Shown here in pieces: positions 44,370 to 53,605 of a stretch of 64,000 nt of DNA. The translations under genes and the position numbers were made by a program. The notes under the pieces are model-generated. The model was given only the letters and a program-made list of their open reading frames with translations, was not told the DNA's origin and did no database searches. The stretch is taken from contig JAYUQC010000104.1 of the NCBI GenBank assembly GCA_043759735.1, positions 1 through 64,000 of the forward strand, read 5' to 3'. Positions within the stretch are counted from its first letter, which is position 1; each line of letters opens with the position of its first letter. Origin of the DNA: CAISIP01 sp043759735 (GTDB lineage Bacteria > Pseudomonadota > Gammaproteobacteria > Burkholderiales > Burkholderiaceae_C).

Positions 44370-45190
44370 GGTTTGACTCCGCTCGCTTCGCCGCCAGCCG
44401 GTTCGACCGCAACGCGTTCAAGCCAGGCTGGTTCGCCCAGGGCTAAATGACCAAACAAAAGATTCTTCTCCTCGGCACTCACGGCAATGGCCTGTTGATG
44501 GTCTATGCGGACTCGGTTGCGTCCCTGCGCTTTCGCCTGATACAACAGATTATCGGCACGCTCGATCCACAATGGAGCGGTAGAGCGAACCCACGCTGGT
44601 GCATAGGCGCCACCCACACTGATGGTGGCCCGCACGTTGCTGATCGGGCTGACCGGAATCACCAGCGATTCGACGGTCAGCCGTATCCGCTCGGCGACGG
44701 CTTCGCCCACCGAAACCAGGCAATTGGGCAACACCACGGCAAACTCCTCACCCCCATACCGGGCCAACGAATCCATTGGCCGAATGCACCGTGACAGGCA
44801 CTTGGCCACCGCTTGCAACACACGATCGCCGGCAATATGGCCGTGCGTGTCGTTGATGCGTTTGAAATAGTCAATGTCCAGCATCAACAGCAGGGCCGGT
44901 TCGCCGGATCGCGCCACGCCGTCAATCTCCTTTTCAAGCACCGACAGGAAATGGCGTCGGTTCGCCAGGCCGGTCAGCGGATCCTTGAGCGACAACTCGC
45001 ACAACCCGTCGATGACACTTTGCACGAATGCAGTCGGATGGGCATCGCAGTCCGGCAGTGGCGCGGTTGCGCCATGCTCCAGCAAAGCACGTGCATCGCC
45101 TAACCGAAGGTCACTGATATCGACTACGGACGGGGTGATCGATGTAGTCACAGGCTGGTGGTTGGTGGCGCAAATAAAGTTTAACAGCAT
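44366..45190 (-). CDS. Soluble diguanylate cyclase (GGDEF)
   Basis: A 274-residue protein with no membrane helix. Residues 1-60 are unassigned, and the GGDEF domain spans about 65-230. The active site is GGEEF at 146-150, with an intact RxxD inhibitory site (RPMD, 137-140). The 45-residue C-terminal tail is also unassigned. Expected to make c-di-GMP in the cytoplasm. Its stop overlaps the FlhG-like gene's ATG. It starts 76 bases after the amidase gene on the same strand. Confidence 0.93.
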   Translation of the reverse strand: MLLNFICATNHQPVTTSITPSVVDISDLRLGDARALLEHGATAPLPDCDAHPTAFVQSVIDGLCELSLKDPLTGLANRRHFLSVLEKEIDGVARSGEPALLLMLDIDYFKRINDTHGHIAGDRVLQAVAKCLSRCIRPMDSLARYGGEEFAVVLPNCLVSVGEAVAERIRLTVESLVIPVSPISNVRATISVGGAYAPAWVRSTAPLWIERADNLLYQAKAQGRNRVRIDHQQAIAVSAEEKNLLFGHLALGEPAWLERVAVEPAGGEASGVKP

Positions 45191-45266
45191 GATCGGCTAT
45201 GCCGGCATGTGGAATGGCACTGTTTCCGGTGTCTATTGGCGTGATTCCCGATGCCTGGCAGCCTGG

Positions 45267-46742
45267 TCACGGAGGCGACAACGCGCCAGGTCGGCGGCCC
45301 AGGATGTTGGCTGATCGTTCGGCATGGGCCTGTGCCATGCGCAACACGGCCAGGTCCGCCTGAGGCCGACCGATCAACTGCATGCCCATCGGCAGGCCCT
45401 GGTCGTTGAAGCCGACCGGCACACTTGCCGCCGGCAGGCCGGCCAGGGTGGCATAGATGAAAACCTCCATCCAGCGGTGGTAGGTATCCATCGTCCTTCC
45501 CGCGATGTGACGCGGCCACGGCAGGTCGGCGTCGAATGGCCAGACCTGGGCGCTGGGTAGCACCAGGTAGTCGTGGTGCGCGAACATCGACAGCAACTGC
45601 TGGTACAGGCGACTGCGGACCGCGCTGGCATCGGAAAGGGCCCGTGCGCTGAGACACTGGCCTTGCTCCGCTTCCCACAACGCCTCGGGCTTGAGTTGCG
45701 CGCGTTGCGATGGATCGTCAAAAAATGGGCGCAGCGACGCAGCGACCAGGCACTGGCGCCAGGTAAGCCAGGACTGCCAAGCCTCGGACGGGTCGAAGGC
45801 GGGCGTAATGGCCTCGACCTGGCAGCCGTCTGCGGCGAGGCGCGCCAATGCCTGTTCGCACCGTGCCAGGATGCCGTCTTCCATCGGCAGGTAGCCCTGC
45901 AAATTGCCCAACCAGCCGATGCGCGCGTGGCGCAGGTCCATTGACAGGTCGATCGGACCTCCTGGCGGACCACCGGGCCATTGGCCTGCAATCGACAAGG
46001 GCACGCGGTCGTCGCGGCCGGCCTGCACCGCCAGCAATCGGGCCAGGTCAGCGACTGATCGGGCCATCGGCCCCGCGGTTCCCAATTGCGCCAGCCATCC
46101 GTCGGGCGCCGGCCCGTCCGGAACCCGCCCCATGCTGGGGCGCAAGCCAAATACATTGTTGAATGCAGCCGGATTGCGCAGTGATCCCATCATGTCGCTG
46201 CCGTCGGCCACCGGCAGCATGCGCAGCGCCAGCGCAACCGCGGCGCCGCCACTGGAGCCGCCCGCGCAGCGGCCCGCATCATAGGCATTGCGCGTGGTGC
46301 CGAATACGGTGTTGTAGGTCTGCGAGCCAAGACCGAATTCAGGCGTGTTCGTTTTGCCGATCACGATCGCTCCCGCGGCCTTCAGCCGCTGCACCATCAG
46401 GTCGTCGTGCGTTGGCAGGTTGTGGCGCAACAGTGGCGAACCCTTGGTCCAGTGAATTCCGGCGACGGCGCTCAGGTCCTTCACCGCGATCGGGAAACCG
46501 TGCATCCAGCCGCGGCTGGGGCCCTGGGCCAGTTCGCGGTCACAATCGTCGGACTGGGCCAGCAGGCGGTCCGGGTCGACGCGGCTGACGATGGCGTTGA
46601 AGCGCGGGTTCAGACGGTCGATCCGGTCCAGACAGCTCTGCATCACTTCCCGGCACGATACCTGGCGTGCGTGGACGGCGCTGCTCAGATCTGTAGCATC
46701 CCAGTCGCACGGCGCGCCCGGCAGTGTCGACCCACGGGTCAC
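45267..46742 (-). CDS. Amidase signature family enzyme
   Basis: A 491-residue serine amidase. The Ser-cisSer-Lys triad is visible: Lys88 in FPIAVKD, the serines of GGSSGG near 163, and the nucleophile Ser187 in GSDMMGSLR. In that last motif Met replaces a usual Gly of the oxyanion loop, a variant I recall from other proteobacterial amidases. GTG 46742 is chosen because it overlaps the moeB stop as GTGA; TTG 46772 and GTG 46763 lie within moeB. Substrate unknown. It is not clearly GatA, as no gatB or gatC is adjacent. Confidence 0.9.
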   Translation of the reverse strand: MTRGSTLPGAPCDWDATDLSSAVHARQVSCREVMQSCLDRIDRLNPRFNAIVSRVDPDRLLAQSDDCDRELAQGPSRGWMHGFPIAVKDLSAVAGIHWTKGSPLLRHNLPTHDDLMVQRLKAAGAIVIGKTNTPEFGLGSQTYNTVFGTTRNAYDAGRCAGGSSGGAAVALALRMLPVADGSDMMGSLRNPAAFNNVFGLRPSMGRVPDGPAPDGWLAQLGTAGPMARSVADLARLLAVQAGRDDRVPLSIAGQWPGGPPGGPIDLSMDLRHARIGWLGNLQGYLPMEDGILARCEQALARLAADGCQVEAITPAFDPSEAWQSWLTWRQCLVAASLRPFFDDPSQRAQLKPEALWEAEQGQCLSARALSDASAVRSRLYQQLLSMFAHHDYLVLPSAQVWPFDADLPWPRHIAGRTMDTYHRWMEVFIYATLAGLPAASVPVGFNDQGLPMGMQLIGRPQADLAVLRMAQAHAERSANILGRRPGALSPP

Positions 46743-47497
46743 GGTGCCGCGCGTTGCGCGCACACGCTGCAACGGGTGTTGCGCGGTATGCGCACCTCAT
46801 TCCATTCCATCGCGCGGGCGTCGAGCATCTGCAGGCGGCCGGCCAGTGACGTGCCAGCGCCCGCGAGCAGTTTCAACGCCTCCGCCGCTTGCATGGTCCC
46901 GATGATGCCCACAACCGGCGCAAACACGCCCATCGTTGCACATCGGGATTCTTCGAAGCCGGCATCGGGCGGGAACACACAGGCGTAACAGGGCGATGCC
47001 TCGTCGCGCGTGTCATAGACGCTGATCTGGCCGTCGAACCGGATTGCCGCACCCGATACCAGCGGCTTGGCGTGGCACACGCAGGCGGCGTTGACCAGGT
47101 GGCGCGTGGCGAAGTTGTCGCTGCAATCGAGCACCACGTCGGCCAATGGCACCAGTTGATCGAGCAGCGCAGCGTCCGCACGTTGCGCGATCGCGGTGAC
47201 GGCGACCTCCGGGTTGATGGCGGTGATCGCCGCGCTGGCAGATTCAACCTTGCGCGTACCTACCCGGGCCATCGTGTGCGCGACCTGGCGCTGCAGATTG
47301 GTGACATCCACGGTGTCGTGGTCGACCAAAGTGATATGCCCGACGCCGGCGGAACCCAGATACAGCGCAACCGGGGACCCCAGCCCGCCGGCACCTATGA
47401 CCAGTGCCCGTCCGTTGCTGATGCGCTCCTGGCCTTCTACCCCTACCTCATCAAGCAGAATATGGCGCGAATAACGCAGCAGCTGATCGTCGTTCAT
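46739..47497 (-). CDS. moeB: MoeB/ThiF family sulfur-carrier adenylyltransferase
   Basis: A 252-residue E1-like enzyme. It has the nucleotide motif VIGAGGLGSPVALYLGSAGVG, the conserved DCSDNFATR, an active-site-region cysteine in RCATMGV, and paired zinc cysteines (CYACV and CSVC). MoeB activates MoaD for molybdopterin and ThiF activates ThiS for thiazole; in genomes with one copy it may serve both. It lies 25 bases after ctpA, a conserved gpmA-ctpA-moeB order. Molybdopterin would also be needed by the formate dehydrogenase at the window's end. Confidence 0.92.
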   Translation of the reverse strand: MNDDQLLRYSRHILLDEVGVEGQERISNGRALVIGAGGLGSPVALYLGSAGVGHITLVDHDTVDVTNLQRQVAHTMARVGTRKVESASAAITAINPEVAVTAIAQRADAALLDQLVPLADVVLDCSDNFATRHLVNAACVCHAKPLVSGAAIRFDGQISVYDTRDEASPCYACVFPPDAGFEESRCATMGVFAPVVGIIGTMQAAEALKLLAGAGTSLAGRLQMLDARAMEWNEVRIPRNTRCSVCAQRAAP

Positions 47498-47522
47498 GAC
47501 CCTGCAGGCGCGCCGGTCAGTT

Positions 47523-48959
47523 TCAATTGCTCTTCGGTTCTTCCTTGCGCTCGGTCAGCGTCTTGCTGATCATCACCGGCCGGCCCTTGAGCTTGTTGAT
47601 GGCCTGGACCAACGGGAAATCCTTGTCGCTGCCGAACTCGGGTACCTTGCGATCAACAGCGGGCTTCTTGCTCTCTTCTTCTAGTTTCTTGAGTGCCGCT
47701 TCACGGGCTTTTTCGCGCGCTGGATCTTTTTTGTCATCGCCCTGACCGCTACCCAGGTGCTTTTCGAGATCGGCCTCGCGAGTGCGCAACGCGGCAAATA
47801 CATTGCCTTCCTCGGTCTCGTCGACCATGACATCGGGCACGATGCCCTTGGCCTGGATCGATGCGCCGCTGGGGGTGTAGTAGCGCGCCGTGGTTATCTT
47901 CAGGCCGGTATCGGGGCCCAGCGGGCGCACCGTCTGCACGGAACCCTTGCCGAAGGTCTGGCGGCCCATGATGGTGGCACGCTTGTGGTCCTGCAGTGCG
48001 CCGGCGACGATTTCGCTGGCGGACGCCGAACCCTCGTTGACCAGCACCACCAGCGGCACATTCTTGATGGCGGCAGGAAGGCGTTTGAGCGGGTCGCTGC
48101 TGCCACGGCGCAGGTAGGACTCCGGCGCCGCCCGGTACATGAACTTGCTTTCGGGCAACTGCCCGTTGGTCGACACGACATTGACGTTTTCCGGCAGGAA
48201 TGCCGCCGAAATGGCCACCGCGGCGTCGAGCAGGCCGCCGGGATCATTGCGCAAGTCCAGCACCAGGCCCTTGAGGTTGGGCTCCTGCTTGTAGATTTCT
48301 TCGACCTTGCGCACAAAATCGTCCACGGTGCGCTCCTGAAACTGGCTCAGTCGAACCCAGGCATAACCGGGCTCCATCACCTTGCTGCGCACCGACTGGG
48401 TGCGGATTTCCTCGCGCGTGATGGTCACCGGAAAACTGCGGTTCTCCTCCTTGCGCAGGATGGTCAGCGTCACCTTGGTGTTGGGCTCGCCGCGCATGCG
48501 CTTGACGGCTTCATTGAGCGATAGGCCCTTGACGACCGTATCGTCGATCTTGGTAATCAGATCATTGGTCTTGAGGCCGGCACGAAACGCCGGCGTGCCC
48601 TCGATCGGCGACACCACCTTCACCAGGCCATCTTCCTGGGTGATTTCGATGCCGACACCGACAAACCGGCCGCTGGTTCCTTCGCGAAACTCCTTGAACG
48701 ACTTCTTGTCGAAGTACTGCGAGTGCGGATCCAGGCTGGCGACCATGCCGGAGATCGCATCGGTGATCAGCTTCTTTTCGTCAACGGGTTCCACATAGTC
48801 GCTCTTGACCATGCTGAAAACAGCCGCCAATTGCTGCAATTCTTCCAGCGGCAACGGCGCCAGCGTGCCGCGAGCCACTGTCTGCAGCGACACCGTGGTC
48901 AGGGCGCCCGCCACGATGCCCAGTGAAATCCAACCAGCGACTTTTAGTTTGTGACCCAT
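47523..48959 (-). CDS. ctpA: Carboxy-terminal processing protease (S41, PDZ)
   Basis: A 478-residue periplasmic protease. An N-terminal membrane anchor or signal (about 7-30) is followed by a PDZ domain (about 95-165, FVGVGIEITQEDGLV) and the S41 protease domain. The catalytic serine lies in EGSASASEI near 310 and the lysine in FGKGSVQTV. The C-terminal 80 residues are charged and low-complexity (Lys/Glu-rich). It trims C-termini of envelope proteins and may act on peptidoglycan hydrolases. Lies between gpmA and moeB on the same strand. Confidence 0.95.
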   Translation of the reverse strand: MGHKLKVAGWISLGIVAGALTTVSLQTVARGTLAPLPLEELQQLAAVFSMVKSDYVEPVDEKKLITDAISGMVASLDPHSQYFDKKSFKEFREGTSGRFVGVGIEITQEDGLVKVVSPIEGTPAFRAGLKTNDLITKIDDTVVKGLSLNEAVKRMRGEPNTKVTLTILRKEENRSFPVTITREEIRTQSVRSKVMEPGYAWVRLSQFQERTVDDFVRKVEEIYKQEPNLKGLVLDLRNDPGGLLDAAVAISAAFLPENVNVVSTNGQLPESKFMYRAAPESYLRRGSSDPLKRLPAAIKNVPLVVLVNEGSASASEIVAGALQDHKRATIMGRQTFGKGSVQTVRPLGPDTGLKITTARYYTPSGASIQAKGIVPDVMVDETEEGNVFAALRTREADLEKHLGSGQGDDKKDPAREKAREAALKKLEEESKKPAVDRKVPEFGSDKDFPLVQAINKLKGRPVMISKTLTERKEEPKSN

Positions 48960-49064
48960 GATGATTCCTTAGCTATCCCAATATACACCTTGGACGCGGT
49001 CCACGCGGGGTGGTTCCTGCAAGTCCTCGGCCGTTGCGGAAATAGTGCATTGCCGGGTTCGATG

Positions 49065-49808
49065 TCAGGCCCGACCCTGTGCCGCAATCGCTTCGGCGGC
49101 TGCCTGAGCAGCGGCCGCGTCGCCCAGGTAATAGTGGCGGATCGGCGCCAGCGCCGCGTCCAGTTCGTACACCAGCGGTATGCCATTGGGGATATTGACG
49201 CCGACGATGTCGCAGTCCGATACCTTGTCCAGGTATTTCACCAGCGCCCGAATCGAATTGCCATGCGCCGCGACGACGATGCGCTTGCCAGCGCGAATGG
49301 TGGGCGCCATGGATTCGTTCCAGTATGGCAGTACCCGCTCGACCGTGTCCTTGAGGCATTCGCGCAGAGGTACTTGACCGGGCGCCAGCCGGGCATACCG
49401 GATGTCCGAGCGCTCGCAGCGCGGATCCTGCGGCTCCAGCGGCGGCGGCGGCGTGTCGTAGCTGCGGCGCCAGACCAGTACCTGCTCGGCGCCGTATTGT
49501 TTGGCCATGTCGGCCTTGTTCAAGCCCTGCAGCGCGCCATAGTGGCGTTCGTTCAGACGCCAGCTGTGCACCAGCGGCAACCAGGTGCGGTCCATTTCGT
49601 CGAGGCAGTGCCACAGGGTCCGGGTCGCTCGCTTCAGCACGCTGGTGTAGGCCAGGTCAAACTCGTAGCCGTTCTCGCGCAGCAGCCGGCCGGCGTTCTT
49701 GGCCTGTTCGATGCCCGTCGCAGTCAGGTCTACGTCGGTCCACCCGGTAAACCGGTTCTCCAGGTTCCAGATCGACTCACCGTGGCGGATCAGTACAAGT
49801 GTATGCAT
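49065..49808 (-). CDS. gpmA: 2,3-bisphosphoglycerate-dependent phosphoglycerate mutase
   Basis: A 247-residue glycolytic enzyme interconverting 3- and 2-phosphoglycerate. The phosphohistidine motif LIRHGESIWN (His9) begins the protein, and the second histidine lies in AAHGNSIRALVKYL. The long motif ERHYGALQGLNKADMAKQYG is diagnostic of dPGM. ATG 49808 was chosen because no sequence upstream of it belongs to the family. Divergent from the rhodanese gene, with TAAAAT at 49928-49933 as a possible -10 for the latter. Confidence 0.97.
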   Translation of the reverse strand: MHTLVLIRHGESIWNLENRFTGWTDVDLTATGIEQAKNAGRLLRENGYEFDLAYTSVLKRATRTLWHCLDEMDRTWLPLVHSWRLNERHYGALQGLNKADMAKQYGAEQVLVWRRSYDTPPPPLEPQDPRCERSDIRYARLAPGQVPLRECLKDTVERVLPYWNESMAPTIRAGKRIVVAAHGNSIRALVKYLDKVSDCDIVGVNIPNGIPLVYELDAALAPIRHYYLGDAAAAQAAAEAIAAQGRA

Positions 49809-49981
49809 GGCAACAGGGCAGGATGGATGGACAGTCAGGCACAGACAACCGCGCCGGTTTGCGCGGTGGACGGCTCCCCAGCGGATTGAAAAAGACCGCA
49901 CTTCGGCCAGCGGGTTGCCCGCCATTCTAAAATGCGGCGGTGCGTGCGTTTGCCGCACCCCACCCACTCCCGAGGAACACC

Positions 49982-50389
49982 GTGAATTTTGTCGTAGAGA
50001 ACTGGATGTTGTTGCTGGTCGCCCTGTCGTCGGGCGTGATGTTGTTCCTGCCGGCTCTCAAGGGCGCGACCGATGCCGGCGTAACAACGGCCGTCGCGGT
50101 GCAATTGATCAACCGCGAGAAGGCGGTGGTGGTGGATGTGTGCGAAGCCGAGGAATACGCAGCCGGACACCTGGGCGGGGCCAAGAACGTCCCGCTGAAC
50201 CAACTCGAAGACAAGCTGCCCACAGCGGTCAAGAACAAGTCGCTTCCGTTGATCCTGGTATGCCAGACCGGCGCCCGGTCGGGTCGGGCGGTGGCCATTG
50301 CCAAGAAGCTGGGGTACGACAAGGCGCAGTCCTTGTCGGGTGGGCTGCGTGCCTGGAAGACCGCCAGCCTTCCGGTGGAAAAGTCCTGA
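49982..50389 (+). CDS. Membrane-anchored rhodanese-like sulfurtransferase
   Basis: A 135-residue single-domain rhodanese. One N-terminal membrane helix (about 8-24) precedes the domain, in which Cys94 sits in the active loop CQTGARSGRA. The start is GTG 49982, with GAGGA six to seven bases upstream. The order rhodanese, grxC, secB, gpsA matches E. coli yibN-grxC-secB-gpsA. It probably transfers sulfane sulfur near the inner membrane; the acceptor is unknown. Confidence 0.93.
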   Translation: MNFVVENWMLLLVALSSGVMLFLPALKGATDAGVTTAVAVQLINREKAVVVDVCEAEEYAAGHLGGAKNVPLNQLEDKLPTAVKNKSLPLILVCQTGARSGRAVAIAKKLGYDKAQSLSGGLRAWKTASLPVEKS

Positions 50390-50451
50390 ATCCAGGTTTC
50401 CCCCAAGGTATCGGCCCCGTTCTTTTTTCCCCATTGTTGAAGACCAAACGC

Positions 50452-50712
50452 ATGCAAACAGTCAAGATGTACTCGACCGCGGTCTGCCCTTTTTGCATTC
50501 GTGCCAAGCAACTACTGAAGGAGCGTGGCGTCGAGCAGATCGAGGAAATCCGGGTGGATCTCGACTATGCTGAACGGACCCGCATGATGGAAATCACCGG
50601 TCGGCGTACGGTGCCGCAGATATTCGTTGGCCCGACGCATGTGGGTGGCTGTGACGATCTGATAGCGCTGGACAGCCGCGGCGGTCTGTTGCCGTTGCTC
50701 GGTGCTGCCTGA
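50452..50712 (+). CDS. grxC: Glutaredoxin 3
   Basis: An 86-residue dithiol glutaredoxin with CPFC (Cys12, Cys15), TVPQIF and GGCDDL, the glutathione-binding segments. It reduces disulfides and glutathione mixed disulfides in the cytoplasm. Lies 62 bases after the rhodanese and 116 before secB, the conserved grxC-secB-gpsA set. Confidence 0.96.
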   Translation: MQTVKMYSTAVCPFCIRAKQLLKERGVEQIEEIRVDLDYAERTRMMEITGRRTVPQIFVGPTHVGGCDDLIALDSRGGLLPLLGAA

Positions 50713-50828
50713 TCCGCTCGGACGACCGGTTTCGTCCTGAGATAATGCCGTGTCGCGGCGCTGCGGCGGGTGGGTTTCCGATCCGCTGTCGGTGTTCGGC
50801 GCGCTCCCCTTAACCTGAAAGTGACCCC

Positions 50829-51290
50829 ATGGCCGAAGAAAACACACCCACGTTCCAGATCCAGCGCATCTACCTCAAGGAGTCGTCGCTGGAACAACCC
50901 AACTCGCCGGCCATCCTGCTCGAAAAAGAGCAGCCAACGGTCGATATCCAGCTCGGCGTGGAGGCCAACACAGCCGCTGACGGGGTGTACGAGGTGTGCG
51001 TGACGGCCACCGTGCAGACCAAGATCAAGGACAAGACGGTGTTCCTGGTCGAGGTCAAGCAGGCCGGCATCTTCGAGATCCGCCATATCGAGCAGGAACA
51101 GATGAGCCAGATCATGGGCATCGCGTGTCCGCAAATCGTCTATCCGTATCTGCGCGCCAACGTCGCGGACCTGATCCAGCGCAGCGGATTCCCGCCGGTG
51201 CACCTGACAGAGATCAATTTCCAGGCGATGTACGAGCAACAGAAGGCTCAGGCTGCGCAAACTGCGGCTCCCGCCATCGTCACCCAGTAA
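50829..51290 (+). CDS. secB: Protein-export chaperone SecB
   Basis: A 153-residue chaperone that holds preproteins unfolded and hands them to SecA. The family segments FQIQRIYLKESSLE, ACPQIVYPYLRANVADLIQR (a near-invariant stretch) and GFPPVHLTEINF are present. It forms a tetramer in the cytoplasm. Restricted to proteobacteria, which supports the taxonomic placement. gpsA follows at 36 bases. Confidence 0.98.
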   Translation: MAEENTPTFQIQRIYLKESSLEQPNSPAILLEKEQPTVDIQLGVEANTAADGVYEVCVTATVQTKIKDKTVFLVEVKQAGIFEIRHIEQEQMSQIMGIACPQIVYPYLRANVADLIQRSGFPPVHLTEINFQAMYEQQKAQAAQTAAPAIVTQ

Positions 51291-51326
51291 TACATGGTGG
51301 TAGGTTGACTGCGCCGGGCCTCGGAC

Positions 51327-52376
51327 ATGGACGTCGAGATACTCGGAGCCGGTGCCTGGGGAACGGCATTGGCTGTCAGTGTTGCATCCCGAGTGCCGGC
51401 CCAGCATCGGGTCGGCCTATGGGTCCGCGATGCGGCACAGGCTGCGGCGATGCGCGGCACCCGCCTGAACCATCGCTATCTGCCGGCGGTGCCGCTGCCG
51501 CAGGCGCTGACCATCCGTAGTTGGCCGCCGCTGACGGCCACAATCGATGGCGCACCGGGTGCGCTGGCCAATGCATTCGGCAATGCCGGCCTGGTGGTGG
51601 TGGCCACGCCGATGGCCGCGTTGCGCACGCTGCTGGAGCAATTGCGGGGCTGTCGGGCGCCAGTCGCCTGGTTGTGCAAGGGCTTCGAGCCGGCACGCGG
51701 GTCGAGCGAATGCGCAATCGGACTGATGGCGCACGAGGTTCAGGCACAGGTAGCTCCCTTGTTGCGGTCCGGTGTCTTGAGCGGCCCCAGCTTCGCGCAG
51801 GAAGTTGCGCAAGGCCAACCGACCGCGCTGGTGGCTGCCAGCGCCGACCCACAGGTGCGCAGCGCGATGACCGAGGCCTTGCATGGCCCGCAATTGCGCA
51901 TCTACGGCAGCGACGATGTCATCGGCGTCGAAGTGGGTGGGGCGGTCAAGAATGTGTTGGCCATTGCCACGGGTCTATGTGATGGCCTGCACCTGGGCCT
52001 CAATGCCCGGGCCGCGTTGATCACGCGCGGCTTGCATGAGATGACCCGCCTGGGTGTGGCGCTGGGAGCGCAGGCAGAAACTTTCACCGGATTGAGCGGG
52101 CTGGGTGACCTGGTGTTGACGGCCACCGGCGACCTCTCGCGCAATCGGCGAGTCGGCCTGGCACTGGCGGCAGGCCAGAGCCTGGAGCAGGCGGTGCATT
52201 CGCTGGGCCATGTGGCAGAAGGCGTGTCCTGTGCCCGCACGGTCGCCCAACGCGCGGCTGGCCTGGGTATCGAGATGCCGATCTGCAGTGCCGTGGATGC
52301 CTTGCTCGACGGCCGACTCAATCCCCGCGAAGCGGTCACCGCCTTGATGGCGCGCCAGGCCCGCGACGAAATCTGA
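51327..52376 (+). CDS. gpsA: Glycerol-3-phosphate dehydrogenase [NAD(P)+]
   Basis: A 349-residue enzyme that reduces dihydroxyacetone phosphate to sn-glycerol-3-phosphate for phospholipid synthesis. The N-terminal NAD(P) motif is ILGAGAWGTALA, followed by LSGPSFAQEVA, the catalytic-lysine region VGGAVKNVLAIATG and SGLGDLVLTATG. Length is slightly above the usual 330-340. Convergent with scpA, 33 bases apart. Functionally linked to the Ugp uptake system by the shared metabolite. Confidence 0.96.
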   Translation: MDVEILGAGAWGTALAVSVASRVPAQHRVGLWVRDAAQAAAMRGTRLNHRYLPAVPLPQALTIRSWPPLTATIDGAPGALANAFGNAGLVVVATPMAALRTLLEQLRGCRAPVAWLCKGFEPARGSSECAIGLMAHEVQAQVAPLLRSGVLSGPSFAQEVAQGQPTALVAASADPQVRSAMTEALHGPQLRIYGSDDVIGVEVGGAVKNVLAIATGLCDGLHLGLNARAALITRGLHEMTRLGVALGAQAETFTGLSGLGDLVLTATGDLSRNRRVGLALAAGQSLEQAVHSLGHVAEGVSCARTVAQRAAGLGIEMPICSAVDALLDGRLNPREAVTALMARQARDEI

Positions 52377-52409
52377 ATTGCATGCCTGGCTGGCACGAGG
52401 TCGAAGCGC

Positions 52410-53270
52410 TCAGTTCGCTTGCCCGGCCGCGACGCTATAGGCCAGGCGCACGTAAATAGGCGCGAACGACTCGGCCTGGGTGATGTCGATCAGGTTCTCC
52501 TTGGCCAGTTCAAGCAGCGCGATGAAGGTCACGACCAGCACCTGGCTGCCCTTGGCCGGGTCGAACAACTGTTCGAACTCGACAAAACACTGACCCTGCA
52601 GCCTGCGCAGCACAATGCCCATGTGTTCGCGCACCGACAGTTGTGCGCGGGAAATGTGGTGGTGCTGCACCAGTTTGGCTCGCCGCAGGATGTCCCGCCA
52701 GGCCTCCTGCAGGTCGGCCAAGTCGACATCGGGGAAGCGCGGCTGCAGCGATTGTTCGATCGTGACCTGGGCGCGCAGAAAGTCGCGGCCCGACTGTGGC
52801 AATGCGTTGAGCGCCGCTGCTGCCAGCTTGATCTGCTCGTACTCGAGCAGTCGGCGCACCAGCTCGGCGCGCGGGTCCTCGGCCTCCTTGCCTTCGGCCG
52901 CCCTGCGCGGCGGCAGCAGCATGCGTGATTTGATCTCGATCAACATCGCCGCCATCAACAGGTATTCGGCCGCCAGTTCCAGGTTGCGTCCGCGAATCTC
53001 GTCCACATAAACCAGATACTGGCGCGTTACGCCGGCCATTGGAATGTCCAGGATGTTGAAGTTCTGCTTGCGGATCAAGTACAGCAACAGGTCCAGCGGG
53101 CCCTCGAAAGCCTCCAGGAACACTTCCAGCGCGTCCGGCGGTATGTACAGATCCTGCGGTATGGCAAATAGCGGCTCGCCGTAGAGCCGCGCCAGCGCGA
53201 CCTGGTCGACCACCTCCGGCATGGTGCCGAGTTCGCTCGGCGGTTCGGGCAGGGTGGCAGTGCTGCTCAT
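52410..53270 (-). CDS. scpA: Segregation and condensation protein A
   Basis: A 286-residue kleisin that bridges Smc heads with ScpB. The N-terminal core FEGPLDLLLYLIRKQNFNILDIPM is the ScpA signature (noted by its parts FEGPLDLLLYL and LDIPM), then AAEYLLMAAMLIEIKSRMLLP. A C-terminal winged helix (about 215-286) follows. An N-terminal extension of about 45 residues is common in betaproteobacteria. ATG 53270 has no strong ribosome site. scpB is not in the window. Confidence 0.94.
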   Translation of the reverse strand: MSSTATLPEPPSELGTMPEVVDQVALARLYGEPLFAIPQDLYIPPDALEVFLEAFEGPLDLLLYLIRKQNFNILDIPMAGVTRQYLVYVDEIRGRNLELAAEYLLMAAMLIEIKSRMLLPPRRAAEGKEAEDPRAELVRRLLEYEQIKLAAAALNALPQSGRDFLRAQVTIEQSLQPRFPDVDLADLQEAWRDILRRAKLVQHHHISRAQLSVREHMGIVLRRLQGQCFVEFEQLFDPAKGSQVLVVTFIALLELAKENLIDITQAESFAPIYVRLAYSVAAGQAN

Positions 53271-53357
53271 GCGGACAAACGTGCGCGACGCGCTGCCGGT
53301 TGGGCGTTCCGGCGAAATGGGTTGGCGCGCAGGGGCGCGCTGGAACTCCGCACCTGC

Positions 53358-53564
53358 CTATTGCGAGTCGGTCTGATACACGTAGGGTTTTTGCGGCACT
53401 TCGGCCTTGCGAAACGAGCGCCACGCGGCCCGGTCCAGCGTCTGGTCCCACAACAACTCGCGGCCCTGGCGCTGCTCTGCCTCGAGACCGGGCCTGTCCG
53501 TCTTGAGCTTGGCAATGAACCGGGTGGTATCGGACTGGTAATCCGGGCGGCGAAATATGGACAT
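53358..53564 (-). CDS. DUF3460 small protein
   Basis: A 68-residue protein matching the betaproteobacterial DUF3460 family: it begins MSIFRRPDYQSDTTRFI, has LKTDRPGLEAEQRQGRELLWD in the middle (landmark EAEQRQGRELLWD), and ends PQKPYVYQ. No function known. It lies upstream of scpA on the same strand, as usual for this family. Divergent from the BamE-like lipoprotein gene, 42 bases away. Confidence 0.88.
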   Translation of the reverse strand: MSIFRRPDYQSDTTRFIAKLKTDRPGLEAEQRQGRELLWDQTLDRAAWRSFRKAEVPQKPYVYQTDSQ

Positions 53565-53605
53565 AGACTTGGACCCTCGATGGCGCGCATTTTACAGGGG
53601 TGGAC

